A stretch of DNA of 49,099 bases from Methylophaga thalassica (GTDB taxonomy: Bacteria > Pseudomonadota > Gammaproteobacteria > Nitrosococcales > Methylophagaceae), in the NCBI GenBank assembly GCA_011052985.1, contig DRHY01000082.1, positions 1 through 49,099 of the forward strand, read 5' to 3'. The position numbers and the translations under genes were made by a program. The notes under the pieces are model-generated. The model was not told where the DNA came from, made no database searches, and worked only from the letters and a program-made list of their open reading frames with translations. Below are positions 27,641 through 37,105 of this stretch, piece by piece. How positions within the stretch are numbered: the first letter of the stretch is position 1; each line of letters starts with the position of its first letter.

Positions 27641-28267
27641 ATGCATGGTGAATCAGCTTATGGTCTCTGGACGCTGGTATTGATTAATTCAGCGATATTT
27701 ATCTTTTTTGCTTTCAGCTTTACCAAGCCTCAGACAAAAACAGACTGGCGTAGTCTAGGTGCCTTTTCTGCATTCATTATTGCGTTGTTTACAGAAATGT
27801 ATGGTTTTCCTCTAACCATCTATTTTTTATCTGGTTGGTTGGCGGAGCAATATCCCAATATCAATTTTATGGCGCATGAAAATGGACATTTATTGCATAC
27901 GATACTGGGTTTTGAAGGTAACCCGCATTTTGACCCGCTGCATATTGCAAGCAATGTTGTCATTATTCTTGGTTTCTTTTTACTGGCTTCGGCCTGGAGC
28001 GTATTGCACCGTGCCCAACAAAACAGGCAGTTAGCAACAACAGGGTGGTATGCACGGCTTCGTCACCCACAATACATCGCATTTATCATGATTATGTTTG
28101 GTTTTCTGTTGCAATGGCCAACTATCCCCACCTTGGTAATGTTTCCAATTCTGGTCTTTGTCTATATCCGGTTAGCCAAACGAGAAGAGCGCATGGCGCT
28201 TGATGAGTTTGGAGATGAGTACAGACGTTATATGCAGACGACTCCAGCATGGATTCCTAAACTCTAA
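27641..28267 (+). CDS. Isoprenylcysteine-methyltransferase-like membrane protein
   Basis: 208 aa with four to five membrane helices. The C-terminal third carries the ICMT/PEMT-type signature: TTGWYARLRHPQYIAFIMIM, later RLAKREERMALDEFGDEYRR (the conserved RHPxY and E-E motifs that bind S-adenosylmethionine). Proteins of this group accompany copper ATPases in many islands, often after DUF2933. The true substrate is unknown. It has a good AGGAG site 9 bases before ATG 27641. It is probably the end of the operon that starts at merR or at 27330. Confidence 0.78.
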   Translation: MHGESAYGLWTLVLINSAIFIFFAFSFTKPQTKTDWRSLGAFSAFIIALFTEMYGFPLTIYFLSGWLAEQYPNINFMAHENGHLLHTILGFEGNPHFDPLHIASNVVIILGFFLLASAWSVLHRAQQNRQLATTGWYARLRHPQYIAFIMIMFGFLLQWPTIPTLVMFPILVFVYIRLAKREERMALDEFGDEYRRYMQTTPAWIPKL

Positions 28268-28320
28268 ATTGGTGAGGAAACGTCAACAACATAGCCTAAT
28301 GTGGAAGTGGAGATGATGAA

Positions 28321-28680
28321 ATGACTGAGCACAGGTTGGGTATTAATCCCGGATTTTTGACAAAACATCAGTTAGGACTTGTCGGGCTTGAGCAGTCCAA
28401 TAGTAAGAAGTTGCTCACTGAGATTGACGCACTATCATGGGTTGACCGTGTCTGGCTAACTGCCGAGAAACAAACGATAAAAATTTCATACGAGGCATCT
28501 CACCATAGTATCGATGAATTGATTGCAATTGTTGAAAAACATGGCGCATCAATTAAGGACAGTTGGTGGAGTCAAACTAAGCTGGGCTGGCAACGACAAA
28601 CTGACGAAAACATAAAAAATAACGCCAAACATGAGCCTCATTGCTGCAATAAGGTACTTTCGGGTAACAAAAATAGGTAG
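28321..28680 (+). CDS. HMA-like cation-binding protein without CxxC
   Basis: 119 aa. The middle part (EIDALSWVDRVWLTAEKQTI, then HHSIDELIAIVEKHGASIKD) has the ferredoxin-like spacing of a heavy-metal-associated domain, but the usual Cys pair is missing. A CC pair occurs late, in HEPHCCNKV. The WW/SW motif after the helix is like the one in the 15605 protein (IEQSWLDKI), suggesting the two share a family. No signal or membrane segment is seen. It has a GGAGATGATG leader. Function is unassigned beyond probable metal handling. Confidence 0.6.
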   Translation: MTEHRLGINPGFLTKHQLGLVGLEQSNSKKLLTEIDALSWVDRVWLTAEKQTIKISYEASHHSIDELIAIVEKHGASIKDSWWSQTKLGWQRQTDENIKNNAKHEPHCCNKVLSGNKNR

Positions 28681-28813
28681 TCAGGAATGTCACATCAAGC
28701 TTTTCGCCACCTTGGCAAAGAGATAAACGAATGCCCTTCAAGTGTTCTATCAGGGTGCCTCTCCTCATTATTTCCAGGTTATTAGTTAACGAGTTTTGAA
28801 CAAATCTTTATCC

Positions 28814-30322
28814 ATGACTACATCACACCAATTATCTATTGTTGATATGGGCATAGACACCCATCAAGAGCCTGTGGTGTATATGCGTAGCGATTGTCAT
28901 ATCTGTCGCTCGGAGGGGTTCACCGCAAATAACAGAGTCACACTCCGTTATGGTGAAAACTGCGTAATTGCAACCTTGAACGTAGTAGAGGGACAGCTAT
29001 TGGCGCCGGATACAGCCGGGTTATCCAAAATAGCCATGCATCGCCTTGGCGCTATTGAGGGCCAGAAGCTCACTGTTAGCCATGCTCCCGTTGTTACCTC
29101 ACTTAGCAGTGTTCGAAAAAAAGTATTTGGCAACAAGCTCAGTGACATTGAGATTGCAGTCATCATCAAAGACATCAGTACGCACCGTTATTCGGATATT
29201 GAAATCGCCAGTTTTCTCAGTGTTTGTGCGGGAGGACGTTTAGATGTAGACGAGATCATCGGCCTCACACAAGCCATGGTAGCCTGCGGCCAGCGATTAA
29301 GTTGGCCTGGCCAGGTAATGATTCTCGACAAGCATTGTATCGGCGGATTACCGGGTAATCGCACTACACCGTTGGTCGTGTCCATTATCAGTGCAGCAGG
29401 CTTGGTCATTCCCAAAACATCGTCACGGGCGATCACCTCTCCTGCCGGCACGGCAGACACCATGGAAGCACTGACGACAGTCAATCTCGATCTTGCTGAT
29501 ATTCGGCGCGTGGTGGAAAAGACCAACGCTTGTTTGGCCTGGGGCGGAGCGATGAACCTTAGCCCTGCAGATGATATGTTGATTCGAATTGAACGCGCAC
29601 TTGATCTGGATGGCGAAGGGCAGTTGATAGCGTCCGTGCTGTCGAAAAAAATCGCCGCAGGCTCTACCCACGCGGTGATTGATATTCCTGTTGGTCCTAC
29701 CGCTAAAGTGCGCTCAAGTAAAGAGGCCGAACGACTGGCCTCTCTTTTCACCCATGTGGGCGCAGCCTGCGGTATTCATATTCGCTGTCTTATCACCGAT
29801 GGTAGTCAACCGGTTGGGCTGGGCATCGGCCCGGTGCAAGAGGCGAGGGATGTGTTATCGGTGTTGCAGGGTGACGCTAACGCGCCGCAAGATCTGCGCG
29901 AGCGTGCATTATTTTTGGCTGCACACTTGTTCTCGCTGTCTTTTCAGGAAAGTTATGAGCAAGGCATCGAGAGAGCTACAGCGATTCTGGATGAAGGAAA
30001 AGCCTGGCAACAGTTCCAGCATATCGTCAAGGCACAGGGAGGTATCAAACCGCTGCCCGAGGCCCGGTATCAGCATACTGAAGTCGTACCTGGTACCTGC
30101 AGGCTCACGAGCATAGACAACCGTAAGTTGGCGCGCCTGGCAAAACTGGCAGGTGCTCCGGCTTCACTTGCTGCTGGCTTGCGATTGCATGTCAAAGTTG
30201 GCGATGTGCTAACCGAAGGCGCACCCCTATTCACATTGTTCAGTGACAGTGAAGGGGAGCGTGATTATGCCCTGGCATATTATCGCGAGCAGGTCACGCT
30301 CTTTATGTTCAATCAGCAATGA
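28814..30322 (+). CDS. Thymidine phosphorylase family protein (DeoA/AMP-phosphorylase-like)
   Basis: About 502 aa. It is a pyrimidine nucleoside phosphorylase-like enzyme: nucleoside (or NMP) plus phosphate gives base plus sugar phosphate. An N-terminal extension of about 100 residues precedes the glycosyl-transferase domain (SDIEIASFLSVCA, DKHCIGGLPGNRTTP for phosphate binding, KTSSRAITSPAGTADTMEAL). This long form matches archaeal AMP phosphorylases and bacterial 'putative thymidine phosphorylases'. An in-frame TTG at 28796 exists; ATG 28814 is preferred. It lies 10 bases from the PRPP-synthetase-like gene and probably works with it to recycle nucleotides. The true substrate, thymidine or AMP, cannot be decided here. 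Confidence 0.85.
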   Translation: MTTSHQLSIVDMGIDTHQEPVVYMRSDCHICRSEGFTANNRVTLRYGENCVIATLNVVEGQLLAPDTAGLSKIAMHRLGAIEGQKLTVSHAPVVTSLSSVRKKVFGNKLSDIEIAVIIKDISTHRYSDIEIASFLSVCAGGRLDVDEIIGLTQAMVACGQRLSWPGQVMILDKHCIGGLPGNRTTPLVVSIISAAGLVIPKTSSRAITSPAGTADTMEALTTVNLDLADIRRVVEKTNACLAWGGAMNLSPADDMLIRIERALDLDGEGQLIASVLSKKIAAGSTHAVIDIPVGPTAKVRSSKEAERLASLFTHVGAACGIHIRCLITDGSQPVGLGIGPVQEARDVLSVLQGDANAPQDLRERALFLAAHLFSLSFQESYEQGIERATAILDEGKAWQQFQHIVKAQGGIKPLPEARYQHTEVVPGTCRLTSIDNRKLARLAKLAGAPASLAAGLRLHVKVGDVLTEGAPLFTLFSDSEGERDYALAYYREQVTLFMFNQQ

Positions 30323-30332
30323 CGGGACAATT

Positions 30333-31298
30333 ATGCAACGCTCACGGCCCATAAATTCAATTCGGAAGATTCATTCAGAGAATACTCAAGGGCAGGGCAA
30401 GCCCCTTGTGTTCGCCCTTGAATGGCATCCATTGCAAACATCGCTTACCGAGCAATTACAGGCAGAGTGCGGTAAATTGGATATACGACAATTTCCCGAC
30501 GGCGAATCCTATCTTCGTATTATTACACCGATAACTGGGCGATCATGCATCGTTGTCGCGGACCTTTCTCACCCGAATACTAAATATTTACCTTTGATCT
30601 TTCTCTTGAGCACCTTGCGAGAACTGGGAGCTTCCAGTGTTGGTTTGGTAGCCCCCTACTTGAGCTATATGCGCCAGGATCGCCGTTTTGTAGAGGGTGA
30701 GGCGATAACGTCAAAAATCTTTGCTCGGGATCTGTCTCAACATATAGATTGGTTGGTAACGGTTGACCCGCATCTGCACCGTTATCATTCCCTCAATGAA
30801 ATATACAGCGTGCCATCCAAAGTGGTTCAGGGAGCCCCTGCTTTATCTCAATGGTTAAAAACCAAATCGGATGTGTTGCTGATTGGGCCCGATGCTGAAA
30901 GCGAGCAGTGGGTGTCTGACATTGCACATCAAAGTGGCCATCCGTTTGTGATTGGAGAAAAACAGCGTTTTGGTGACCGTGACGTTCAAATCACACTACC
31001 TGAGCTGGATGTGTACCATTCACTTGCGGCGGTAATTATCGATGATGTTATCTCCAGCGGGCACACTATTTTGGAATGTATTAAAGCGTTAAAAGAAAAA
31101 AGTATCACACATATACACTGTGCAGCGGTTCATGGGATTTTCGCTGATGGTGTTGACGCGGATTTATTGTCAACGGGCTTGGAATCGCTGGTGACCACAA
31201 ACACAATTGCCCACCAATCGAATGCGATTGATATAACGTCGCTGTTGATTACGCCAGTGAATATCATGTTAAGAGAAGTTAATAAAGGGAAACAGTGA
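30333..31298 (+). CDS. prs: Ribose-phosphate pyrophosphokinase-like protein
   Basis: About 321 aa. It makes PRPP from ribose 5-phosphate and ATP, or works in reverse. It has the N-terminal prs domain (DIRQFPDGESYLRII), the ATP loop in VGLVAPYLSYMRQDRRFVEG, TVDPHLHRYH (metal-binding His), and the PRPP-binding loop AVIIDDVISSGHTILECIKA. The frame is open upstream into the phosphorylase gene, but ATG 30333, 10 bases after the phosphorylase stop and with GGGA ahead, is the sensible start. It is divergent from housekeeping Prs, like the accessory copies linked to thymidine-phosphorylase-like genes. Its stop overlaps the MBL gene start by one base. Confidence 0.88.
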   Translation: MQRSRPINSIRKIHSENTQGQGKPLVFALEWHPLQTSLTEQLQAECGKLDIRQFPDGESYLRIITPITGRSCIVVADLSHPNTKYLPLIFLLSTLRELGASSVGLVAPYLSYMRQDRRFVEGEAITSKIFARDLSQHIDWLVTVDPHLHRYHSLNEIYSVPSKVVQGAPALSQWLKTKSDVLLIGPDAESEQWVSDIAHQSGHPFVIGEKQRFGDRDVQITLPELDVYHSLAAVIIDDVISSGHTILECIKALKEKSITHIHCAAVHGIFADGVDADLLSTGLESLVTTNTIAHQSNAIDITSLLITPVNIMLREVNKGKQ

Positions 31299-32653
31299 TG
31301 AAAGTGACCTTTCTTGGTGGGGCCGAGACTGTGACTGGCTCCAAGTTCCTCGTGGAAACCGATCATAGTCGCATATTAATCGACTGTGGCCTGTTTCAAG
31401 GATACAAATGGCTGCGAGAACGGAATTGGCAACCATTTCCTGTTGATGTTGACAAGCTGGATGCAGTTATATTGACGCATGCGCATTTAGATCACTCCGG
31501 CTATATTCCAGTACTTTACAAACGCGGCTTCCGTGGTCCGGTGTATACGCATCATGCGACCAGAAAACTTTGTCAGATCTTACTGACTGACAGTGGCCAT
31601 ATACAGGAAGAAGATGCCAGGTATTACAGTAAGCACAAATTAGGCAAGCATGCTCACCCGGAACCACTCTATGACAGGCGGACAGCTGAAAACAGTATGG
31701 AACTGTTCCATGCCATCGATTTTGATGAGCCCGTTGAAATTGGGGATATTCGCTTCTATCTGCAACCGGCCGGGCACATCTTAGGGGCCTCGAGCATCAT
31801 ATTGGAGGCAGAAAATAAACGAATAGGTTTTTCTGGCGATGTAGGCAGGTTCGATGATGTGCTGATGAATGCGCCTCGGCCCCTACCAGAACTTGATCAT
31901 TTGTTGATGGAATCAACTTATGGTAACCGCCAACATGACACTATCGATCCAGCCAAACAGTTAGCAGATGTAGTCTGCAAAGTGGCTAAAAATGGTGGGG
32001 CGCTATTAATCCCGGCCTTTTCAGTCGGCCGTGCCCAGGCATTGCAGCATTTACTTGTCAAAGCGATGGCTGAAGGAAGGGTGCCTAAAATGCCCATTTA
32101 TCTCGATAGTCCGATGGCGATCAAAGTCTCGGACGTTTTTTGCGAGTTTAGTGACCAGCATCGGCTCAATGCCGAGCAGTGTGATCGTATGTGCAATGAA
32201 GTAACTTATACTAGGACAGTTGAAGAATCCAAGGCCCTTGCCGGACAAACATACCCTCATATCATCATAGCGGGTAGTGGTATGGCTACGGGTGGACGTA
32301 TTCTGCACCATTTCAAAAGGTTGTTAGGTAATAGTAAGACCACGGTACTTTTCACTGGCTATCAAGCCGGCGGAACCCGTGGCGCAAAGATGCTCGAAGG
32401 GGTTAATGCCATAAAAATTCATGGTGACTGGATACCTGTACGCGCCAAAATTGAGACCCTATCCGGTTTGTCGGGGCATAGTGATTATCTGAAGCTGTCG
32501 CAGTGGTTAAAGGACTCAGACTTAAAGACTTCAACTCAGATTCATTTGGTTCATGGTGATGCCGAAGCGCTTGAAGGTTTTCGTGTTCATCTTCAAGAAA
32601 ACACCCCATTTCCAGTCAATGTGGCTGAATATGGAAGTATTTTACAAGTATGA
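31298..32653 (+). CDS. MBL-fold/beta-CASP ribonuclease
   Basis: 451 aa. A metallo-beta-lactamase nuclease with TVTGSKFLVET, the zinc motif THAHLDHSG (about residue 55), PAGHILGASS, FSGDVGR, then a beta-CASP domain (STYGNR, PAFSVGRAQALQHLL) and the RMMBL end (GSGMATGGRILHH, SGHSDY, HGDAEALEGF). Such enzymes degrade or process RNA. GTG at 31295 is in frame, but ATG 31298, overlapping the prs stop (TGATG), is likelier. With the phosphorylase and the PRPP enzyme it forms a three-gene operon that could turn RNA into bases, sugar phosphate and PRPP. Confidence 0.88.
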   Translation: MKVTFLGGAETVTGSKFLVETDHSRILIDCGLFQGYKWLRERNWQPFPVDVDKLDAVILTHAHLDHSGYIPVLYKRGFRGPVYTHHATRKLCQILLTDSGHIQEEDARYYSKHKLGKHAHPEPLYDRRTAENSMELFHAIDFDEPVEIGDIRFYLQPAGHILGASSIILEAENKRIGFSGDVGRFDDVLMNAPRPLPELDHLLMESTYGNRQHDTIDPAKQLADVVCKVAKNGGALLIPAFSVGRAQALQHLLVKAMAEGRVPKMPIYLDSPMAIKVSDVFCEFSDQHRLNAEQCDRMCNEVTYTRTVEESKALAGQTYPHIIIAGSGMATGGRILHHFKRLLGNSKTTVLFTGYQAGGTRGAKMLEGVNAIKIHGDWIPVRAKIETLSGLSGHSDYLKLSQWLKDSDLKTSTQIHLVHGDAEALEGFRVHLQENTPFPVNVAEYGSILQV

Positions 32654-32703
32654 GTAATAAGCTTAGCCAATAACAAAACCAAACAAAAAGACAGGAGACT
32701 ATT

Positions 32704-33162
32704 ATGCAGGTTGAAACGTTAAGAGATGTCCTTCATTGGACAAACGAGTTCCATCAACACCTTACTGAGTGTTTGAAACATTGTGCCGACAAGAATGAGA
32801 ATGCTCGAGCACAAATGCTTCTCAAGTATTTATCAGAACATGAAGAAAAGCTTGGACATGTTGTTCACCAGTTTGAAGTCACAGGTAATGAACACGCGTT
32901 AAATACCTGGTGTTATGAGTATTTGAATAAACATCCAATTGTTCAACATCATGATTGTGATGCACCATTTTCTCAGTTGTCGACTAGAGAAATCATGCAG
33001 GTAGTTATTGAACAGCATAAGCAGGTCATTGACCTGTATCGTTATCTACATGAGCGAGCGGATATACCCTCGGCGGAAGAGCTAATGGAAACACTCAAAT
33101 CCTTTGAAGAGCATGAAATAATGCAGATGGTGCAGTCAGCCAACCGTTTAGAAGATATGTGA
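32704..33162 (+). CDS. Ferritin-like or hemerythrin-like helical protein
   Basis: 152 aa, all helical, rich in His and Glu at helix spacing (WTNEFHQHLTECLKHCADKN, YLSEHEEKLGHVVHQFE, VIEQHKQVIDLYRYLHERAD, KSFEEHEIMQMVQS). The repeated E-x-x-H and H-x-x-E pairs suggest a di-iron four-helix bundle of ferritin or rubrerythrin type. No exact family is recognised. It starts at ATG 32704 with AGGAG 9 bases upstream. It follows the MBL gene by 50 bases and may be the fourth gene of that operon. Confidence 0.6.
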   Translation: MQVETLRDVLHWTNEFHQHLTECLKHCADKNENARAQMLLKYLSEHEEKLGHVVHQFEVTGNEHALNTWCYEYLNKHPIVQHHDCDAPFSQLSTREIMQVVIEQHKQVIDLYRYLHERADIPSAEELMETLKSFEEHEIMQMVQSANRLEDM

Positions 33163-33291
33163 TGAAGCAACTTTTACTCGTAAGCACCCTTAGTGTTGTA
33201 AGAGGTATTCGGAGAAATGATATACGCTCTTTTCTGCCACATGCATGAAAGCCTGAAATATTATTAAGGTGGTAATCGGTGGAGAATAATC

Positions 33292-33372
33292 ATGAATGGT
33301 TGCGACTCATCTATCGCTCTTCCTGAAGAGCCTGAAGACGATTGTCCAAATATCAAACATTTGGGATTATAA
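33292..33372 (+). CDS. Possible 26-aa acidic Cys-containing peptide
   Basis: ATG 33292 has GGAGAATAATC directly ahead, a good ribosome-binding distance. It encodes 26 residues with an acidic middle (LPEEPEDDCPNIKHLGL) and two Cys. It is the only coding candidate in the 319 bases between the ferritin-like and channel genes. Evidence is limited to start context and composition. Otherwise nothing is seen in this gap. Confidence 0.35.
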   Translation: MNGCDSSIALPEEPEDDCPNIKHLGL

Positions 33373-33481
33373 ATTAAACCAAGCAGATGATGACATAAGG
33401 GGACGCGGATGAAAGTAATTAAATAATATTCAAAAGCACTACTAGGCTGAAACGTTTAATCAATGAGAAATAAAGGATGAG

Positions 33482-33919
33482 ATGATTATACTAATTATGT
33501 TCCCTTTTCTATTCGTATTCACGGTTATCGTTCATTACCTGTTCCTTAGTCGTATGGCACTGGTTTTTGAGACTAAATGGTCTCAATCAGTTAAGTTGGT
33601 GTTCATTATTAGTGGACTATTCGCTGCTCATATTGTGGAGATACTTGTTTACACTATGGTTTACTATTTTTCTGATTATTTGCTTGGTATAGATGCGATG
33701 AAAGGGAATTTTCAACAGTGGCTTGATTCTCTGCATTTCTCATTCGTAGCCTATAGCTCTCTCGGTGCAGGTGAACTCTCTTTACCTCAACCATTGAAGA
33801 TCCTTTATGGCCTGGAAGCGATTAATGGCTTACTTTTGATTGCTTGGTCTGCATCATTTTCTTTATTGGCAATGAACAGGCTGAATTTTTGTGGGCTATG
33901 TAAAACGAATGAAAATTGA
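33482..33919 (+). CDS. Two-TM ion-channel-like protein
   Basis: 145 aa. There are three to four hydrophobic stretches, with a pore-loop-like segment (LHFSFVAYSSLGAGELSLP) between the last two, in the manner of Ion_trans_2 potassium channels. The selectivity signature TxGYGD is replaced by SLGAGE, so ion selectivity is unclear. No regulatory RCK or cyclic-nucleotide domain is present. It starts at ATG 33482 after AAGGATGAG. It may be co-transcribed with the upstream gene, though 319 bases separate them. Confidence 0.65.
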   Translation: MIILIMFPFLFVFTVIVHYLFLSRMALVFETKWSQSVKLVFIISGLFAAHIVEILVYTMVYYFSDYLLGIDAMKGNFQQWLDSLHFSFVAYSSLGAGELSLPQPLKILYGLEAINGLLLIAWSASFSLLAMNRLNFCGLCKTNEN

Positions 33920-33991
33920 AATGCCAGCATATAAACATTGGATTAACAGGCTCGATTATTGTCTTTATCAACTATAAAACCTGAACCTATG

Positions 33992-34894
33992 TTAATGATC
34001 AGGTTTTGTCTTTCCACTTATCACTGTGACCAAGAAAATTGCAATAATAATTAATGTTGCTCCAAGCCACTGAATAATGGTTAATGACTCTGAAAAGTAA
34101 GTATGACCTAGGTATATACCAAATAGAGGGGTTAGGAAGTTATATACGTTTAGCTTGAAAAGTGGTGCCTGTTGCATTAACCAGAACCACAAAATAAATG
34201 GCAGTGCGGTTCCAAATAATGCCAATGCAAGGAGAATTAAGGTGTAATCCGTTTTCCAGTTTATGCTGTCTAGGCTAGTAGTGTAATAAGCCAAAACACC
34301 AAGCGGTAGTGCTCCAATGAGTAACTGGAAGCCCATTGCAAAAAGTACGTCGACTTGACCTGCAATTTTCTTGAGCAACACATTGCTAATAGCAACGCCA
34401 AACGAAGCCACTAGCACGAAGACTATTCCCAATAGAATTTGCTTCTCACTCTGGGCTGAACTGTTCAAAGAAATGATGACTATTCCTATAAATCCGATAA
34501 CAGTACCAATGAATGGTACTGTGGTCATTCGTTCCTTCAGGAAAAACCAGCCTAAAATACCGGCAATCAATGGTTGCGTATTAGTGATGACAGTTGCAAG
34601 CCCGGGATCAATCAAACTGCCGGCATAAAACATGCCCCATAAACCCAGACTTGTCGCGGTGAGGCCTATTGTTGTTATATAGGCCCAGAGTCGACAACCC
34701 TTAGGAAAAGCGCGGTTCGTAAGGTGAGCAATAAGTACGATCACACAGCCAGCAAGTATGGCACGTAAAAAAGCTGTCAACATAACGGGAGCAAAAGGCA
34801 GGCTGAGCTTAATAAGTGGGTAGCACAATGCCCACATCATCATCACGATGATTGCAGCAGGGCTGACGAGCTTTAAATGAGTATTCAATGACAT
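33992..34894 (-). CDS. EamA/DMT-superfamily transporter
   Basis: About 300 aa with ten hydrophobic helices in two EamA repeats (FAPVMLTAFLRAILAGCVIV, then LLGIVFVLVASFGVAISNVL in the second). DMT proteins export metabolites or amino acids; no substrate can be named. The frame stays open to 35026, but the first 44 residues there are polar, and the first helix follows MSLNTHLKLVSPAAII, so ATG 34894 is chosen. It converges with the channel gene. The 274 bases up to the ATP-grasp gene hold nothing recognised. Confidence 0.8.
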   Translation of the reverse strand: MSLNTHLKLVSPAAIIVMMMWALCYPLIKLSLPFAPVMLTAFLRAILAGCVIVLIAHLTNRAFPKGCRLWAYITTIGLTATSLGLWGMFYAGSLIDPGLATVITNTQPLIAGILGWFFLKERMTTVPFIGTVIGFIGIVIISLNSSAQSEKQILLGIVFVLVASFGVAISNVLLKKIAGQVDVLFAMGFQLLIGALPLGVLAYYTTSLDSINWKTDYTLILLALALFGTALPFILWFWLMQQAPLFKLNVYNFLTPLFGIYLGHTYFSESLTIIQWLGATLIIIAIFLVTVISGKTKPDH

Positions 34895-35168
34895 GACGTT
34901 AACCGTTTGATTACAGATAGGATGCAGGTAATGGATTGATGTGACGATGATCCATTCCCCCCATGATGTATGATTTTCAGTACGTGCTAACCGATAAAAC
35001 AGAGGGGCTAGTCTGAAAGGCTGCAAATATCCTCGTAAACTATGGGGTGCGGATTGTTTATATCAGAAAATGAGGCATGAAGCATGGACAGCGTTATTTA
35101 GCATTAAGGCTCGTATAGCATCAAGAAAATTTAGGCTTCGTCCAAATTTGGTGACAATCATTTTAAGG

Positions 35169-36446
35169 TTAATTGTTTTGTGTGAGTATGGGCGCGAACC
35201 CACCACCTGGGGTTCGTAAGTTAGTGGTTTGACCTTGATAGAGTCTTGCCGCCGCTAAGATTAGAGATCCTCCATAGGTATATAAACGTACGTCGACTTT
35301 TAGCATTTTTCGCTCACCGTCAACCATAACCATGCGCTCTGAAGGCGGTACAAAAGCTTGAGCAACATAATCACCTTCAAGAATTCGGGCAAATGTGCTT
35401 TTGGTGAGTTTGCTTCCTCGGTAGACGCCTTTGCTGCCATGGCCTGCTACCGGTTTAAAAAACCACTGTCGACGATGCTGCCAGAGCGACTCCTCATCGC
35501 ATGCTGTCACCCTCACTGTGTGTGGAATACCATTTTGAAGTAATTCAGCATGTCCAGGGCTTAAGCCCCAATCCATCAGAAGCTGCTGATCTGACATCAC
35601 CGCCAGATTACGCTTATCTGCGAACATAGCGTGCGTATGCGGGTTTGGAGTGATCACCACCCCTCCCTCTAACCAGGCTGAGCGCAGAGCATCATGTTCA
35701 GGAGTCTCTAGCCCGAAGTCGACCAAACGGTTATAAACCATGTCAATTCGTTGATTACCAGTATACAAGCCCCCCGCTTCATATCTGAGATCAGATGGGG
35801 AAAGGATAACGGTATTAATGCCATACGTACTTAAGAGCTGTTGCGCCAGTATGAACTCGGGATACAGGTGTTGTTCTGTGGGGACATCGTCGATGATGGC
35901 TATTATTTCCGGTTGTCCGCTCCCACGTTGGACACGCCATTCGCTTATGAACTGGGCTATTACTGCTTCATCGAAATTTTCAGTCCAAGCCCCGTGTACT
36001 TGGCCACCACAGCATTTTGACTGAGCACGTGCCAAGATTGAATTTAGGAAAGCGCCACCTGCATTAGTATTAATTTCTATAATACGCGGACCGTCCTTGC
36101 TGAGGTGAAAATCAAAGCCCATGAAAGCACCAGCTTGTCCTGGATTGTATTTCGCACTCGCTGGCGCCCATGATAGGACTTGTCGCTGATAGTCAGGCAG
36201 TGCTGCTGTGGACTCAATGGCTTGAACAATTGCCAGCATCTGGTTCAGGTCAGAGTCGGGAACAAATACAGCGACATTTGAGAAGAATTGTCGCATGATA
36301 GAGTCGGACAAGGCATTGTCAGCATCATCACCTAACAACTGAAGAAGTTGAAGCTTGACTGTCGGCCAATCGAGTGTCACACAAACACAGTGCTGATTGA
36401 GCCTTTCTATTTTCGACTGTTGTGAATAATTATCACTTTGTTTCAA
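35169..36446 (-). CDS. ATP-grasp-like protein of unknown substrate
   Basis: 425 aa, soluble. Motifs include PRIIEINTNAGGAFLNSILA (acidic metal/ATP-binding stretch), PHTHAMFADKRNLAVMSD, and QWFFKPVAGHGSKGVYRG (a glycine-rich ATP-grasp loop). The last part reads RMVMVDGERKMLKVDVRLYT. It resembles ATP-dependent ligases of the glutathione-synthetase/RimK fold, possibly in permuted order. It is 89 bases downstream of the cytochrome c gene on the same strand, so it may end the long minus-strand operon that begins with the copper genes. A role in peptide or thiol ligation is only inference. Confidence 0.65.
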   Translation of the reverse strand: MKQSDNYSQQSKIERLNQHCVCVTLDWPTVKLQLLQLLGDDADNALSDSIMRQFFSNVAVFVPDSDLNQMLAIVQAIESTAALPDYQRQVLSWAPASAKYNPGQAGAFMGFDFHLSKDGPRIIEINTNAGGAFLNSILARAQSKCCGGQVHGAWTENFDEAVIAQFISEWRVQRGSGQPEIIAIIDDVPTEQHLYPEFILAQQLLSTYGINTVILSPSDLRYEAGGLYTGNQRIDMVYNRLVDFGLETPEHDALRSAWLEGGVVITPNPHTHAMFADKRNLAVMSDQQLLMDWGLSPGHAELLQNGIPHTVRVTACDEESLWQHRRQWFFKPVAGHGSKGVYRGSKLTKSTFARILEGDYVAQAFVPPSERMVMVDGERKMLKVDVRLYTYGGSLILAAARLYQGQTTNLRTPGGGFAPILTQNN

Positions 36447-36535
36447 GGACGGGCCTCTTTATCCGTTAAGGGAAATCACAATGTCGAGCTAGCTACTCCA
36501 TTAAGTGAGTATGATTAATACTTTCCAAACTGAAA

Positions 36536-37084
36536 TTAATGCGCATGACCTCTTTTCCCCTCACCCCTTGAGGTTAAGATTTGGTACTGCTCAGGTGAAA
36601 GCTCGGGGAGTTGTTTTAAAAAAGCAACCATATCCCAAATCCTTTGATCATCATGACCGGGAGCCCATGAGGGCATGCCTGAAGCTTTGATACCATGTTT
36701 GATTATCCAGAAACGACGCTGGTCATGTTGTGCTTCGGTCAATGTTCCTTCAGGTATTTCGGTTAGATTGGGCGGTGAAGGATACAGACCTTTAGTGAAA
36801 TCCGTGCTGGATTTACCTGGTGCCAAATGACAGGACACACACATCTCGTTGTAATCGGGGCCGCCACGTAGTAAGCGTGCTGATGAGTCTAAATCTGCTG
36901 GTATCTGTATTTCAGAAGCAGCACGAGCGACAGAGTTATCTCTTAATGTTTCTAATGCCCAATAGGTCAGTTTGTTATGTCGTGTATCGGCGCCTATGTC
37001 GTACCAGCCAGAATAGATAAACACCATAAAAGCGATACCTACTGCTATGAGCAACAATGTCAGATTTTTTATATATGATTTCAT
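36536..37084 (-). CDS. Membrane-anchored c-type cytochrome
   Basis: 182 aa. An N-terminal hydrophobic anchor (LTLLLIAVGIAFMVFIYSGW) is followed by one haem-binding CVSCH (about residue 80) in NEMCVSCHLAPGKSS. A likely distal Met is in GIKASGMPSWAPGHDDQRIW, and the end VAFLKQLPELSPEQY is typical of single-haem cytochrome c domains. It should sit on the periplasmic side and pass electrons. Its placement 21 bases after the APC permease and downstream of copA-copB puts it in the copper operon, perhaps serving Cu(I) oxidation. It ends in a His-containing tail (GKRGHAH). Confidence 0.82.
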   Translation of the reverse strand: MKSYIKNLTLLLIAVGIAFMVFIYSGWYDIGADTRHNKLTYWALETLRDNSVARAASEIQIPADLDSSARLLRGGPDYNEMCVSCHLAPGKSSTDFTKGLYPSPPNLTEIPEGTLTEAQHDQRRFWIIKHGIKASGMPSWAPGHDDQRIWDMVAFLKQLPELSPEQYQILTSRGEGKRGHAH

Positions 37085-37105
37085 ATTACCTGCAAGTTAA
37101 AGTAG

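Noticed and set aside
28687-28785. 33-codon ORF between the HMA-like and phosphorylase genes
   Set aside because: The only purine-rich stretch is immediately against the ATG, and the peptide shows no features.
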